Counted from the first letter of the stretch, positions 31,384 to 42,935 are shown. The stretch is 64,000 bases of DNA from Lithodes maja (GCA_037953745.1 JBAKBP010003202.1:1-64000), one strand, 5' to 3'. Numbers and translations are program-made. The notes: generated by a model from the sequence alone, not told the origin.

Positions 31384-32742
31384 TTAACGGGAAGGGTTTC
31401 GACTTGGGTTCATAATTGGCAACAGTACTCTTAAATGGATAATTGTTTGTGTCATTAATTCGGGGGGGGGGGGGGGGGTGGTACGCCCCTTGTTACCTGC
31501 CTCAGCTCTCTGTGCAGATCCGCACCCACGAATCAATGACAACCTGAGGTCAGCCAGCTCAGCCGCCTCCTGCAGAGTTTTCGGTCGCTTTTCTTTCAGG
31601 TTAAAAGTCAAGTCACTGCCAGTACACTTAAAAAATTGTTCCAGCAACACTAATTGCTTTACTGCATCAACAGTAGTTGCCTTCTCCGACCTCAACCAAT
31701 TTTCAAATGCATCTGACAGCTCTCTAGCGTGTTCCTGGAAAGTACTCTCCTTTCTTTTTGGAACCGCCCTAAACTTCAACCTATAGGTCTCTGGCTGTAG
31801 CTCATACGCCCTCAGGACAGCCTCTTTCAACAACTCGTAATTCACACAGGAATCTAGGGGCAAAGTATCGTACGCCTTGAGTGCTTTCCCCGTCAATCGT
31901 GAAGAAACAAGGGCTGCCCACTTCTCCTCGGGCCATTGGTGCTCCTGGCACTTTTTCTCGAACTGGAGAAAAAATTCTGTAACTCCTAACTCATCAAACA
32001 TTGGAACCAACTTAAGTAGATGCGACAGTGACTGGTCATGGGCTCGAACCCCCTGGACGACCCGGTTCCTCGTCACCTCTACACGAGTTTTCTCTAGATC
32101 AACATTGGCACAATACTTTTTAGACTCAAACTTAAGCTCAGCCTCTCGCTGCTGCTGCTGCTGCCTGAGCTCAGCCTCTCGCTGCTGCTGCTGCTGCCTG
32201 AGCTCAGCCTCTCACTGCCGTTGCTCGAGCTCGATCTTCTGCTGCTTAAGTTTGGCGAGCTCGAGCTGAAACAACATCTCGGCAGACAAACCTTGAGGAG
32301 GGGGTGCTACTATTGGGGACCCACCCCATGAATCACCTAGAGGGATACCCAACCACCAGCGGGCATCGGCCTGCGGGAACGTACCCGGCTCCGGAGCCCG
32401 AGGGGGCGCCATGATAGGAGTCGAGTGGAATCGGGGCTGGGCCAAAGGTGCCCCAGCTCCCGCTCCACCCGTACCCCCATGCACCCCACCCAGCACACAG
32501 GTAACCAGCTCACTTCTCGACAAACCGCTACTACCGGGAAATCCTAAGACCGTGGCTACACACTGCAGTCCGTACCGGTCTAGCCCCGACACACGATCCG
32601 CTGACACAGGCTCCTCCAAAAATCTCCGAGCATCCTCCTCATTGTTCACCACCCGAACGCCGTTAAACAACTCCACCTTCTCCACCTCCTCGCCTGCCTC
32701 TCGCACTGTGCCCTCACTATGCTCAGACCCGTCCAGTGACAT
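31384..32742 (-). pseudogene. Element B gag, with a stop and a poly-C frameshift
   Basis: The gag starts at 32742 (MSLDGSEHSEG), passes NEEDARRF as in element A, a Pro/Gly-rich section and a coiled-coil stretch with tandem 11-residue units (EAELRQQQQQR; 33-bp period) at about 32130-32215. A TGA at 32212 replaces the CGA seen in neighbouring units, so it is probably a CpG transition. The capsid-like domain (HLLKLVPMFDELGVTEFF, KWAALVSSRLTGKALKAYD, LLEQFFKCTG) follows in frame. Near 31459-31475 a run of about 17 C (sense) shifts the frame before the knuckle. Both lesions would stop gag. This copy shows the join across the site where A holds its RTE-like LINE. Confidence 0.87.
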
Positions 32743-33002
32743 GATGGAGTCAACAAAAAAATTCTCGAGTCAAGACAAAAGTAGCCAAACTTTCGCGTAG
32801 CTTTATTCACCAAAAAATATTTGAAGATGTTTTCGAGTGCAATACTAGGTCACCAATAACTCCAACAAGTTCTATATATCCTCAAAACAATGTCTACTGC
32901 CAACAATGCGAGAAATAAATTCAACCCCAAATGGCAATAAGATTTCTCCAAAAAAAAAACTGCAATATTCAGTTCACTATATTCTGGTCTAAGGTCGCCA
33001 TT
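32743..33002 (-). other. 5' leader of element B
   Basis: About 260 bases of AT-rich non-coding sequence between gag and the LTR, including the primer-binding site at 32988-33000. I see no other motif. Confidence 0.5.
32988..33000 (-). promoter_or_regulatory. Primer-binding site of element B
   Basis: The sense strand reads TGGCGACCTTAGA two bases inside the 5' LTR, the same spacing and core as in element A. Confidence 0.7.
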
Positions 33003-33037
33003 TGTTACGACCGGCACTACGAAATAAACAAGGGCAC

Positions 33038-33524
33038 TTAACACCTAAAGAGCGGCCTAGGCGGTATATAATATGTAGCCACCAGCGGGGTGTTTTTACC
33101 CAAAATAGGGCTGTTTACGTGATCATTTTCATGCCTAAATAAGACCCAGAACGTAAAACAAGTATCTATCCCTGAAAGGGCATAAACAGAGCTTTCGAAT
33201 GACACCATAACGATCCTTTTATGATGGCTAGTTTTCTTGCAATAACCGTGCAACGCGAGTGCAAAAAGCATGTAATTAGGCACTTTCCCCATACAATTCC
33301 GTATATAGCGAGTGAGAGAGGGAGGGAGGAGGTGGGATTCGTGTCAGTAGGTTCGCCGCGGTGGTCTGGAGCAGTCATACGCTCGCTACTCTCCTGCCAC
33401 CACTTGTCTCTCTCTCTCAGCAACATTTCGTGCTGAAATTGCCACACGATATATGTCGAGCACCGCCACATAGTCCAGCTTTATTTAACTCGACTTATGT
33501 TGCTCGCCGCTAATTAAGGGTTAA
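33038..33524 (-). mobile_element. 479-bp TTAA MITE, copy 1
   Basis: TTAA occurs at both edges. The ends are inverted repeats (TTAACACCTAAAGAGCGGCC, and the inverse of the right end TTAACCCTTAATTAGCGGCG). The body is non-coding. Copy 2 at 45622-46108 is inverted and exactly the same length, with few differences. A TTAA target suggests a piggyBac-type transposase in trans. Confidence 0.85.
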
Positions 33525-34324
33525 GAATGGACTAGATGATGCTATATCTGCAACAACGGTATGGTACGCTAATTCCAAACCCTCAAACTATTACGCTGGT
33601 GAACAAAACACTTAAAACCCTCCAGAGTTAATCTACTGGATAACAGGGTATCAATTAACTGGGTTTTAGTGCACTTCTACAAAGGCTTATCAATGACGGC
33701 AAAGCCTACTCACAACAGGAGTACTTTACGTTAATAAAATGCTCTTAAGTAATAACAATGCTTGAATAAACTATAGCAAGATTTAATAAAGGAGTATATG
33801 CTTACGTTAACTTTAGTGTGAGTCTGTACTCAACACTAAACTCTACAATGCTCTATGAAAACACTGGAAGTCTAGTCCTACAGCAATCAGATAAAGAATC
33901 TTCTGAAAACGTCTGATGCTCTAAGATGCTCGTTAATATAGAACAGAAATAATGCAGGGGCAGGACACCAAAGCGTGTATCTTAAATACACCAAAAAGTA
34001 GGATACATATATATAACAAGGGAGTGCAACAACTCTGTGACAGCACTAATAATCGCCACTCAAAACAGTACTTCCTTAGCCAACGTAACAGCCAAACTGG
34101 GTTGTGCACTATGCATCAACCTAGGCTAAAATAAGGCGTGAATAATTCCTAAAGCATACACAATTAAAGTTAATAAACACAATGCTGTCTTTCTCACTAA
34201 TAAAGTCTAGCAGTGGCATAAAAGGTACTAGGAAACTAGGCAGAGCGCAAGCATGCTCGTAGCCTACTGCCTCCCCTTGAACAGATTTCCCTTATGTTAC
34301 GTTAAGTGACTTGGAGGCTCTCTT

Positions 34325-34440
34325 GGTAAGTTCAGATCTCAAGTATCTGGTCTTACCCTGGCGCTCCACAAAGGTCAACACAATGAGGTAGCAAGTATAC
34401 AGGTAAGTGTAGGCAAAAGCCCTTCACCTGTATACTGCTA
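34325..34440 (-). promoter_or_regulatory. Paired hairpins in 5' LTR of B
   Basis: The same pair as at 27730-27845, preserved in this LTR (34325-34357 and 34389-34440). Confidence 0.6.
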
Positions 34441-35281
34441 CACTCGCAAAGGAAAATATGCACAAGGGTTACAGGCTACCTAGCTTCGTCGATGTTGTAC
34501 AGGCTCTGACTTGCCACATACATAACTCAGACAACGACCAAAGATACCTTCCACTGACTAGCATTAAATAATGGGAAAGAACAGCTCAATAATTAGAAGC
34601 ACCCCCAACACTAGGCTACCATATGCCTATGACACTAATAATCCCTAAAGCTAGTGCAAACATATATGGAGAACTGGTGCTGGTAATACGACTGACCGAC
34701 TATGGAAGTCGTATGCAGAACCAGAAGGGATAAGTAATTGAATAAAGATGAGAAGTATGAAAAAGAAGAAGTTCAGAGAGAGAAATAGTAGTATAGGGGG
34801 TTATATGGGGGGACAGATTGCAAAGGACATGTAGGACCAAGCACGCTATGCCAAGCTCTGCAGGAGAAATGCGGGCAGGAGCCCCCCAGCACTAACAAAT
34901 GCAGCAGCACCCAATCACAGACGACTACGTCATGAGGAGCAGGCGTCATATGACGCGGCAGGCCCGCCGGCCAATCACGAGCGTGGGAAACTCCTCCGAG
35001 CGAGGGAGGCGCACATACATACAGACGCACATAATGCCACCTCACTGCTCGCTCTCTTTCTCCTTAAATCTTCACACAACATATCTTATATTCTATCAAT
35101 GATATAAAATACTTCCAAGTGTCACAGACAAGAATAAAGATCACCACTGATCTGTCTGTGACAACATGAACTCTATGAAAGAAAGAACATCGTTCTACGA
35201 TTATTGTAGCCCATTTCACTGCCCTGGCGAGCGCTAGCGAGTTACGAGTGCATTCTGGCAAACTGGCCAGCGTAACACGTC

Positions 35282-35690
35282 AAACCAAAGGCAAGCCAGG
35301 AGAATGGATTTAATTTCAGAAAGGCTGATTTCACAAGCTGAAAAAACGTCCTCAATGTTACCAATTGGAATTTTATAAACCACTTAACAGATATAGAGAA
35401 CATTTGGGAAACGTTCACAAAATATATAATGCTGTAGAATCTTCATACCAGTCAAAAGCCGACGTTCAAATTGGATTAGTAAACCATAATGGTGGAACAT
35501 AGAAATCAGAGATTGTTTATCAGCAAAGAAACCCATGAAGCACTCTAACATACCTGGCCAAATGTCAAAATCATATGGAAAATGTTACCAATCTTCGTTG
35601 TAAAGCAAAGAAATTAATTAAATGGAGCAACCAAAGAATTATGGACAACATAATATTGAGACCTTAAGCATAATAAGTTAATAATACTGA
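35282..35690 (+). pseudogene. Old CR1-like endonuclease-RT linker, right part
   Basis: The plus strand continues the CR1 relic after element B. Readings such as NFRKADF and NIWETFTKYI correspond to NFKQAIF and TSWESFANTYL in copy 1, and a VNHNGGT stretch corresponds to the KPKWWN region. Stops and frameshifts are frequent. The RT itself is not found beyond about 35690. Confidence 0.65.
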
Positions 35691-35815
35691 TAATACTGAT
35701 TGTAAAGGTAATAATAACGCAAAATACAATAACAAGTAATAACAGATTTAAACGATAAAGGTGTAAGATAAATTAAATAAATAAGTACCATAAATAAATT
35801 AATAACACTACTATT

Positions 35816-35835
35816 ACTACTACTACTACTACTAC

Positions 35836-35878
<43 letters not shown>
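35816..35878. repeat. (CTA)n(ATA)n microsatellite
   Basis: ACTACT repeats pass directly into about fifteen AAT/ATA units. It is a compound trinucleotide microsatellite. Confidence 0.9.
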
Positions 35879-35880
<2 letters not shown>

Positions 35881-36015
35881 CAAACGAGTGATGAAAGATA
35901 CTGAAGAGAAAGGGAAGACGAAGAACGACGTGCTAAAGGTGAATGATAGATATAGGGGTGATAGGAAATGCCGAGGATGGTGCTATAGAGCTTTCACCTC
36001 ACCTGACACTTAACC

Positions 36016-36023
36016 CACTGATA

Positions 36024-36097
<74 letters not shown>

Positions 36098-36202
36098 AGG
36101 GTATATGAGACAAACCGAATTAAAAACAAACAAAATAATACAAGAAAGAAACAACAGGAACAATAAGGATATGCCGACAATTATTGATAGTAAATGAGAG
36201 AG

Positions 36203-36270
<68 letters not shown>

Positions 36271-36389
36271 GGGTATATGAGAGAAACCTAATTAAAAACA
36301 AAACAAGAATACAAGAAAGAAACAACAGGAGTAATAAGGATATGCCGAATATATTTGATAGTAAATGAGAGAGAGAGAGAGATAGCTTA
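36016..36389. repeat. 173-bp tandem duplication with (GA)n runs
   Basis: A block with GGTATATGAGA and GGATATGCCGA occurs at 36094 and again at 36267, each followed or preceded by a long (GA)n run (36025-36093 and 36205-36266). The duplication probably arose by slippage or unequal exchange between the GA runs. Confidence 0.8.
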
Positions 36390-36489
36390 ATACACTCAGC
36401 TACACATTCAACCACTCCCCAACGCACACACTCATACATACACATACATGCAAAGAGACGCACTCATGTATGTATGGATGAAGTGGGTT

Positions 36490-36492
36490 ACA

Positions 36493-36526
<34 letters not shown>

Positions 36527-37070
36527 ACACACACACACACTCTCTCTCTCACAATAATTATCTATTGATGTTATTTTCCCCTTCCCCTATCCTCTCTGTT
36601 CTTCATAATATTCTTATTCATTTGCCCTCGTTTCTTTTTCTTTTTCTTCCTACACTCTTCTTCTTTACAATCTCCTCATTTTTCTTTCTCCTCCTCCTGC
36701 TTCTCTGATTTACTCTATGCTCTCTTCCTCCTCCTTTACTTTTCCTTACCTCTCCTCTTTTTCCTCCCTTTCACCCTCCTCCACAACCTCCTGCCCATCT
36801 CCCTTCCTCCTTCTCTTCCGTTATATTCTTTTCCTCCTCCTCCTCTACCTCTTTCTCCTTCTCTTCCTCCTCCGTCCCCTCTCCTCTTTCTCCTCCCTCT
36901 CTCCCTCCTCCACCTACCCCTTCCCATAGCCTCTTCCTCCTTGTATTTCTCATCCACCTCCTTTTAACCCCATCTTCTTCCATCTCATCCGCCTCCTTCT
37001 CATCCCCTCCTACTTCTCCTCCACCTCCTATCCTTCCCTCTCCTCCTCCTTCTGTCATTAATCAAGAGCT
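36490..37070. repeat. Pyrimidine-rich tract (CT)n, CTCC-rich
   Basis: The plus strand is almost all C and T for over 500 bases, starting with (CT)n and (CA)n runs and then irregular TCC and CTT repeats. Frames on both strands are low complexity. No gene is seen. Confidence 0.85.
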
Positions 37071-37791
37071 CTTCAAGAATTACACTTTTTATTTCGCGAT
37101 CTAATCCTCTTTGTGTCTTGTATTTGCACCTTCAGATTTTACAGTAGCACGATATTATTTCCTTATTTCTTTAACTGCCACTAGACAACTTTTCAGCTTT
37201 GGAGAAACTTTGTTGAAATATATTTTAGGGTCTGTCACACAGGCCCCCCGACCCTTCCAGACTTTGAAATGACCATGTGTTTCGCAAAGTCTGGTGCAAA
37301 GTCCTACAAGGTCAGAGCAAAGTCAACGAAGGCATAGAAAGGACGTGTCAAGGCGTGGACACCCCCTCATTATTTGATTGTGTCCAAAAAAGGTGGAAAG
37401 TTCGGCCCTAGGTCAGCACCTTCACTAGACGGCTGTAGGGTGTGTGTGGGCCGCTATAAAGATGATGGGAGATCCACGTGGGCAGAGGAGGGGTTGGGGG
37501 GTTGGATCATGCTGAGAGCGTGCAAACGCGGGTTTCTCATCCATCTACCGTTCATCAACCGCACTTGTTCAGCCTTTATACCGTTCATAAAACAAGGACG
37601 AAACAATTAACCCCTCGAGTACCAGCGACGCACCTGATGCGTCAGCAATGTATGCAACGCTAAACCCCAGCGCTGTATAGGGTGTGTCGCGGATAATTAC
37701 TCCGGTCCTATGGCACCTAGAGGGCGTAAGTATCCCACGCAACAATGCCAATGGTTGAAAACCCTCAAAATCCAGCTGCTTGCGCGTGAGG

Positions 37792-40700
37792 CTCCAGGCA
37801 TGGGGTAATCGTAATCTGTAATCGTAATCGATTACAATCGATTACAGTTTTCTAAGTAATCGTAATCGTAATTGATTACTTTCTTATATTTGGGGATGTA
37901 ATCATAATCGTAATCGATTATTCTCAAAAAGTAATCATAATCATGATTACTCTTACGATTACACCAGTAGCCTACACAGTACCGGTACTTAGTAGGCTTA
38001 TGTATTAACCCCCTCCGATTCATATGACGCGATCGCTTCATATGGAACTTTTGCCAAAAAACTCATATGACACGATCGTGTCATATGAACTTATCTTAAT
38101 ATCTCTCTAATAAGTTATATGACGCTCTAGCGTCATATTGAGCTCAGTAAGTTAGGTAAGTTAGATGAAAATCTGTCGATTGGTGGCAACTCCAAGTTTC
38201 TCCGACTTCTAACGGTCCCGTAGTGAGACATTGACAGTTGTGGGGATAATACTGTGTCGTCCGCCTCCTCGTCAGTAAGTTAATATAATCTGTCTGGGGG
38301 GGTTAAGAAGGGTAGAGATGATTTTTTTCTATGTGAGTTTGGGAGACAAAAGGCAGAAATGACTGTAGCGAGTGCCTCCCCCAGAGTTGAAAGAGTGACA
38401 GGGCCAAAATCAAGGGACGTTCAAAGCAAAATGCCTGGACACATAGAGTTTGAAGCAATTTAAGTTATAGGAAGAGGGAAAGACTGATTATGGGAGAGTT
38501 CCAGAGCTCATTGTTGTATAGAAGAGAGACTGAAAATAGCGTTTCACTCTTGGTTTGGAGAGTAGGGGTGGGATTGTGTTGCAAGACTGGTGGTACATGC
38601 TCTAAGAAGAGGGAGTGGTATACTCTGAGAGAGCTCTGAGGAATAATAGATTGAAAATAGATTGGCTGGTGAGTGATGAGACCATTTAATGTGTGCTTAG
38701 TTGTGTGAATGGTACCACTGGATTGGAGGAGTACATGTATTGTGCCATTGTACAAAAGGAAGGGAGACCGGCAGGAGTGTTCAAGTTATAGAGGTATTTG
38801 TTTATTATCAATTGTTGGAAAGCTGTATGGCAGGGTGTTGATAGAGAGGTAAATAAAGGGTACAGAAGGTGCAATAGGAGAAAAGCAGTTCGGTTTCAGG
38901 AGGGGAAGAGGGTGTGTGGATCAGATTTTTGCAGTAAGACATCTATGCGAGAAATGTTTAGAGAAGCATAAGGAGATATTTTGGGCTCTTATGGATTTAG
39001 AAAAAGCGTATGATCGTGTGGGTCGAGAAGCAATGTGGAAGGTGTTAAGGATTTATGACGAGAGCAGAGCGTGTGTTAGAGTAGGAATTGAGTTGAGTGA
39101 ATGGTTTGAGGTAAACGTAGGTCTGGGACAGGGTTGTGTAATGTCACTGTAGTTGTTTAATGTATATATGGATGGTGAGGTTAGGGAGGCGAAAATAATA
39201 GCTGGGTAAAGGATTGGGTTTAGTAGGAAAGAACGGTAGAGATTGGGGGAGTTGAACCAGTTGTTGTTTGCTGATGACACAGCGTTGGTGTCGGATTCTG
39301 AGGAGAAACTGCAGCAAGTAGTCAAAGACTTTGGTGTGGTATGTGGGAAGAGGAAGCTGAGGGAGAACATTAAGAAAAGTAAAGTGATGGTGTGTAATAT
39401 AGGTGCTCATAGGGTGAATCTAGATGTGTGGCTGGATAGGGAAATTCTGAAATAAGTGGAGTGTTTTAAATATCTAGGAGGAGTAATAAGCAAGGATGCA
39501 GATGTGGATATAGAGGTAAAACAGAGAGTATGTGAAGGAAGGAAAGTCTTTGTAGCAATGGGAAGTATGTGGAAGGTGAGAAATATTAGAATTAAAGTTA
39601 AAAGTACAATGTATCAAGGGATAGTTGTACCAACAGTGATGTATGATACTGAGACATGTGCTCTGAAGGCGCAAGAGAGAAGAAAGCTTGATGTGATGGA
39701 GATTAACTGCTTGAGGAGTATAATTATGTGGAGTGACTCATAGAGACAGATCGAGGAGTTAAGAGGTACCGGTATGTAGGAGAGTGGGACAGCAAGAACC
39801 TTTGTTGGCAAGAGTGGACAGAAGGGTGCTGTGTTTTAATGGAAGTATTGAGCAAATGGGAGATGAAAGGCTTACAAAGAGAGTATATGAGTCTGACACA
39901 AGGGGAGGTAGACTGGTAGGAAGACCTACATTTAGATGGAGAGTTTGTGTAGTACAAGTGTTGGAAGATAGAGAGATGACTGTAGAATAAGTAAGAGAAG
40001 TGATAATAATTAGAAATGAAAGGAGAATGCTTGTGAATAGATGAGTGATAACGCAGTCGTTGGGAGAGGGGGCGGGCGCCAGTTGGACTAGATAATAGTC
40101 TGTCAGGCGCCTGGCCGCTGGTATATATGAAGGGTCATGCCTGGATGTGAGGTGGGCCGGCATTGTTTTTGTGCTCTGCTGCGTGTCTGCCGGCTGAAAC
40201 CGGAACCTATCCGGGAGGTCTGGGGCCATGGGAGTGCTGGAGGCCCTTAGTGATCCTTGTTCTCTGGGTCTTCTCCTGGGCGACCTAGATATCTTTAAGT
40301 TTGTGTTTTGTTTGTTGTTGAGTTGTGTTGTCCCTGTCCGGGCTCTGTCTCAAGTCGGCCACCCCCAGCTATGGGTTATGTGCCTGAGTATATACATACT
40401 GTACATACATACATACATACACACATACACATTATGATTTGAAATTTTCTATGATGCTCTCTACATTCAGTGAAGTTCGTTAGCTAATATATTTTTTCAG
40501 TTCCTATGTTTAACTTCATTAAAATATGAATTTGTATTAAAGTTTTCCACTGAAATGAATGAACCGTCATGTGTCAGGCCACCTCAGAGGAAGAATTATG
40601 CCAGATACCAACTCATTATTTACATTATTACATTTCAAGTAATCACGATTGTAATCATGATTACAAAGTTTGTAATCGTAATCTTAATCAATTACATTCA

Positions 40701-40796
40701 GGTCTTCTGTAATCATAATCGTAATCGTAATCTTAAAATTCGGCTGTAATCGTAATCGTAATCAATTACACTGCTCATGTAATCGCCCCATCCCTG
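37792..40796. mobile_element. hAT-like element with TAATCG subterminal repeats
   Basis: The left end CAGGCATGGGGTAATCG and the inverse of the right end CAGGGATGGGGCGATTAC are inverted repeats of hAT type. GTAATCG/CGATTAC repeats are dense at both ends (37801-37965 and 40640-40790). An imperfect octamer duplication, GCGTGAGG (37784-37791) and GCGTGAGC (40797-40804), flanks it, with three extra bases at the left. No hAT transposase is present. The interior holds an RTE-like LINE and unassigned DNA. Confidence 0.6.
38690..40435 (+). pseudogene. RTE-like LINE, degenerate plus-strand copy
   Basis: Broken frames include GRGCVDQIFAVRHLCEKCLEKH, ALMDLEKAYDRVGRE, LLFADDTALVSDSEEKLQ, VMYDTETCALKAQERR and MGDERLTKRVYESD. 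They match the cleaner copy at 46785-48484. Stops and shifts occur near 39152, 39243, 39455 and 39743, and several key spots are changed. The 3' UTR is homologous to that of the other copy, and the tail is (ATAC)n near 40405-40430 where the other has (ATAG)n. The 5' side near 38690 begins inside RT. Confidence 0.83.
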
Positions 40797-41018
40797 GCGT
40801 GAGCGCGCAAACACGTGTTTTTGCCTACCCATTTCCCCATGTTAATTCTGACTTTCGGGCGCCCCGTAGAACCCCTTAATGACCTAGGGTATCGTTTTTT
40901 TGTAGTTTTTCCTTAATTTCTACCCCATTCCAAGTGTTTTCTGGAAAATAATTATTTGACAACCTGCCGGTCCTGGAGTGTACATTTATATTATATTGCC
41001 TGGTGCTCAGTGGGTTAT

Positions 41019-42534
41019 AAGGACTGAAACAAATTACGTCTCTGAAACGTCAAATTAGGCTGTTTGTTCCGTTTTCCACTCGACTTGCCATTTTCTTGCA
41101 GGAACAATATTGAGGCAACGATGAGTGTTTGGGTGCCACACACCACGGTCATTGTATTGTAAAGTCTCCCATATTTAATCCCAATCAAAAAAACTTGTAG
41201 AGTCAGCCAAGAATGGTTAACCCACTGAACCCCAGCTAGTAAAGAATAAATGTACATCGACAGACCAGCTGATTTGGCCTTTTTTTTGTTTTTAAATAGC
41301 TTAAATATGTGAGAAATGAAGAATAACACACACACACAAAAAACCACTCATCTCGGTCATTTGGGGGTCCTATGAGGGGGGGGGCCCAGCCTCAGTCATC
41401 AGCTGATGCCGGGCGGCCTTCAAGCTTCCCGCCCAGCAAGACACAGTTGAGCGCGGCAGCATGGCAGATGTACGATGCATCCAATTTTCAAGTGACGGTT
41501 ATTTACACCACGAGCATCATGTGTGCCTTCATAGTTCAGATATTAGCAACATGTATCACATATTGTCATTGTAAGTGAAGTTACAGTGTGATAAGTGCAT
41601 AGATTCAAGTTTTATAAGTGTCGAGGGTGTGGCAAGACTCGCGCGCGTCGTGGTTACCATGACGACTGGCGAGCTGGCGGCCACCTTGTTCATGCACAGT
41701 GCACTCACGCATGTACACACTACCAGCTGAATGACACCAGACTTCCCCTTCACTCACTCTCACTTTTATTATGCCTCTCTCACGTACTCTGTTAATTGAT
41801 TTTATACTTTACCATATATTTTATAGTTAGAATATGAGTGTTACACATTGTTTTAGGCACCTTTGACTTAGAAATATGGGTTTCGACGTATTCTTAGTAG
41901 GGAGACAGGGGAAGTGGTGGTGAAGGCAGGGGGAGTGGGGGAGGACCAGTGTACACATAAGCTTGCTGTGTACGTAGCAACATGACACACTATCTCGTCT
42001 CTTCTTACCCCTACCATGACCTGGCGGAAATTTTGATAAGAATGCCGTGGGGTTTGGATCATCCTTATCCTCCTCTTCCCCACTTGGTGGGGAGTCAACT
42101 ATGTTATGGAAAGCATTAGGGGAGCGATAAACATATCAAAGCAACGAGGTAAACAAGGTAACTGGGCCGGGAGGGAGGTGGGAGGCCGCCCAGTCCTTCC
42201 ACTCCCGTGCTCTCTCTCCCCACTCCCCACCGCGGCGGGACTTGGGTATTGACAATTGATAAGTATTGCCACTGTTGGGCAACATCATAAGGTATATCCC
42301 ATATGAATTTGAACCCTCTAGCTACCATAGGATAAGAATAAATAAGCACAAAACTGGCGGTGGGATAAGTGGGTAAGCTGGCTTTCCCCATCCACCCTTA
42401 CTCACCTGCGCAGATCGGCTAGGGGGATGCCGCGTACCGCCACTGTTCGGCAACATCATAAGGTAGTTTCCCATACCATCCTCAACCCTCTAGCTACCAT
42501 AAGACAAGAGTAAATCATTTCAAAGTAGCGGACG
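41019..42534. other. Non-coding stretch with a 170-bp direct duplication
   Basis: No gene is supported. A segment starting GCCACTGTT and including CAACATCATAAGGTA and ACCCTCTAGCTACCATA occurs at about 42267-42343 and again at 42439-42515, some 172 bases apart. A short open frame starting at 41461 is discussed as a finding. Confidence 0.5.
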
Positions 42535-42699
42535 CAACGTATGCGGCGCTGGGGTTTAGCGGTACATACATTGCCGACACATACGCTGTGGCGCTGGGGT
42601 CCCGTGCGTTAAGGACGCGTTGACAAAGTCCTCTGTGTGACCAAGGCTTTAGCCCCATAAGTACCAGAAACTTTTTCAAAATATGAAATTATTCTAATA

Positions 42700-42897
42700 A
42701 TACATGAAACTACTACTACTACTTCTACTACTATTACTATTACTACTACTACTACTATTACTACTATTACTACTACTACTATTACTACTACTGCTACTAC
42801 TACAACTAATAATAATAATAATTGTTAGGAAGTTGGTCAAGGCATCCAAACAGCCTAGAAAAGGGCCAGTGAGGCACATGCTTCCTGGCTTCATGAC

Positions 42898-42932
<35 letters not shown>

Positions 42933-42935
42933 TAA
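42700..42935. repeat. (TAC)n and (AAT)n microsatellites
   Basis: TACTAC/TATTAC repeats cover about 42703-42805. AAT repeats follow at 42806-42823 and 42897-42930. The last belong to the tail of the SINE. Confidence 0.9.

Larger units (their letters stand above)
26890..35277 (-). mobile_element. LTR retrotransposon B (Ty3/gypsy-type, non-autonomous)
   Basis: An 8.4-kb element with LTRs starting TGTTACG, a 4-bp target duplication CGTC (26886-26889 and 35278-35281), primer-binding site and polypurine tract. In sense (minus) order: 5' LTR with a MITE, leader, gag, CCHC knuckle, protease, linker, part of RT, the tail of RNase H, non-coding region and 3' LTR. It is a diverged relative of A. Most of RT, most of RNase H and all of integrase are gone. 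The LTRs differ by well over a dozen substitutions and small indels, so B is older than A. Confidence 0.92.
33003..35277 (-). repeat. 5' LTR of element B, carrying a MITE
   Basis: The outer part matches 26890-28656. A 479-bp TTAA-flanked MITE splits it after GGGCAC near its inner edge. Since the partner LTR has an uninterrupted site (GCACTTAAGAATGG), the MITE arrived after element B integrated. Confidence 0.92.
37607..41018. mobile_element. TTAA-family element split by a hAT-like element
   Basis: The left end reads TTAACCCCTCGAGTACCAGC, and the inverse of the right end reads TTATAACCCACTGAGCACCA, so the two ends pair with a few changes. The inner part is related to 20043-20487 (GCGACGC, ATGCGTC, CCCAGCG). 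The right half resumes at 40797 after the hAT-like insertion. Confidence 0.6.
37228..42655. mobile_element. Possible outer TIR element containing nested elements
   Basis: GGTCTGTCACACAGG at the left (37229) and the inverse of the right end (GCCTTGGTCACACAGAGG, near 42650) are similar. TTTAG precedes the left end and follows the right one. If this is one element, it encloses the TTAA and hAT-like elements. The match is short, so the claim is weak. Confidence 0.3.

Noticed and set aside
35999..36463. A 154-codon frame with Leu/Ser repeats
   Set aside because: It comes from the (GA)n runs and the 173-bp duplication.
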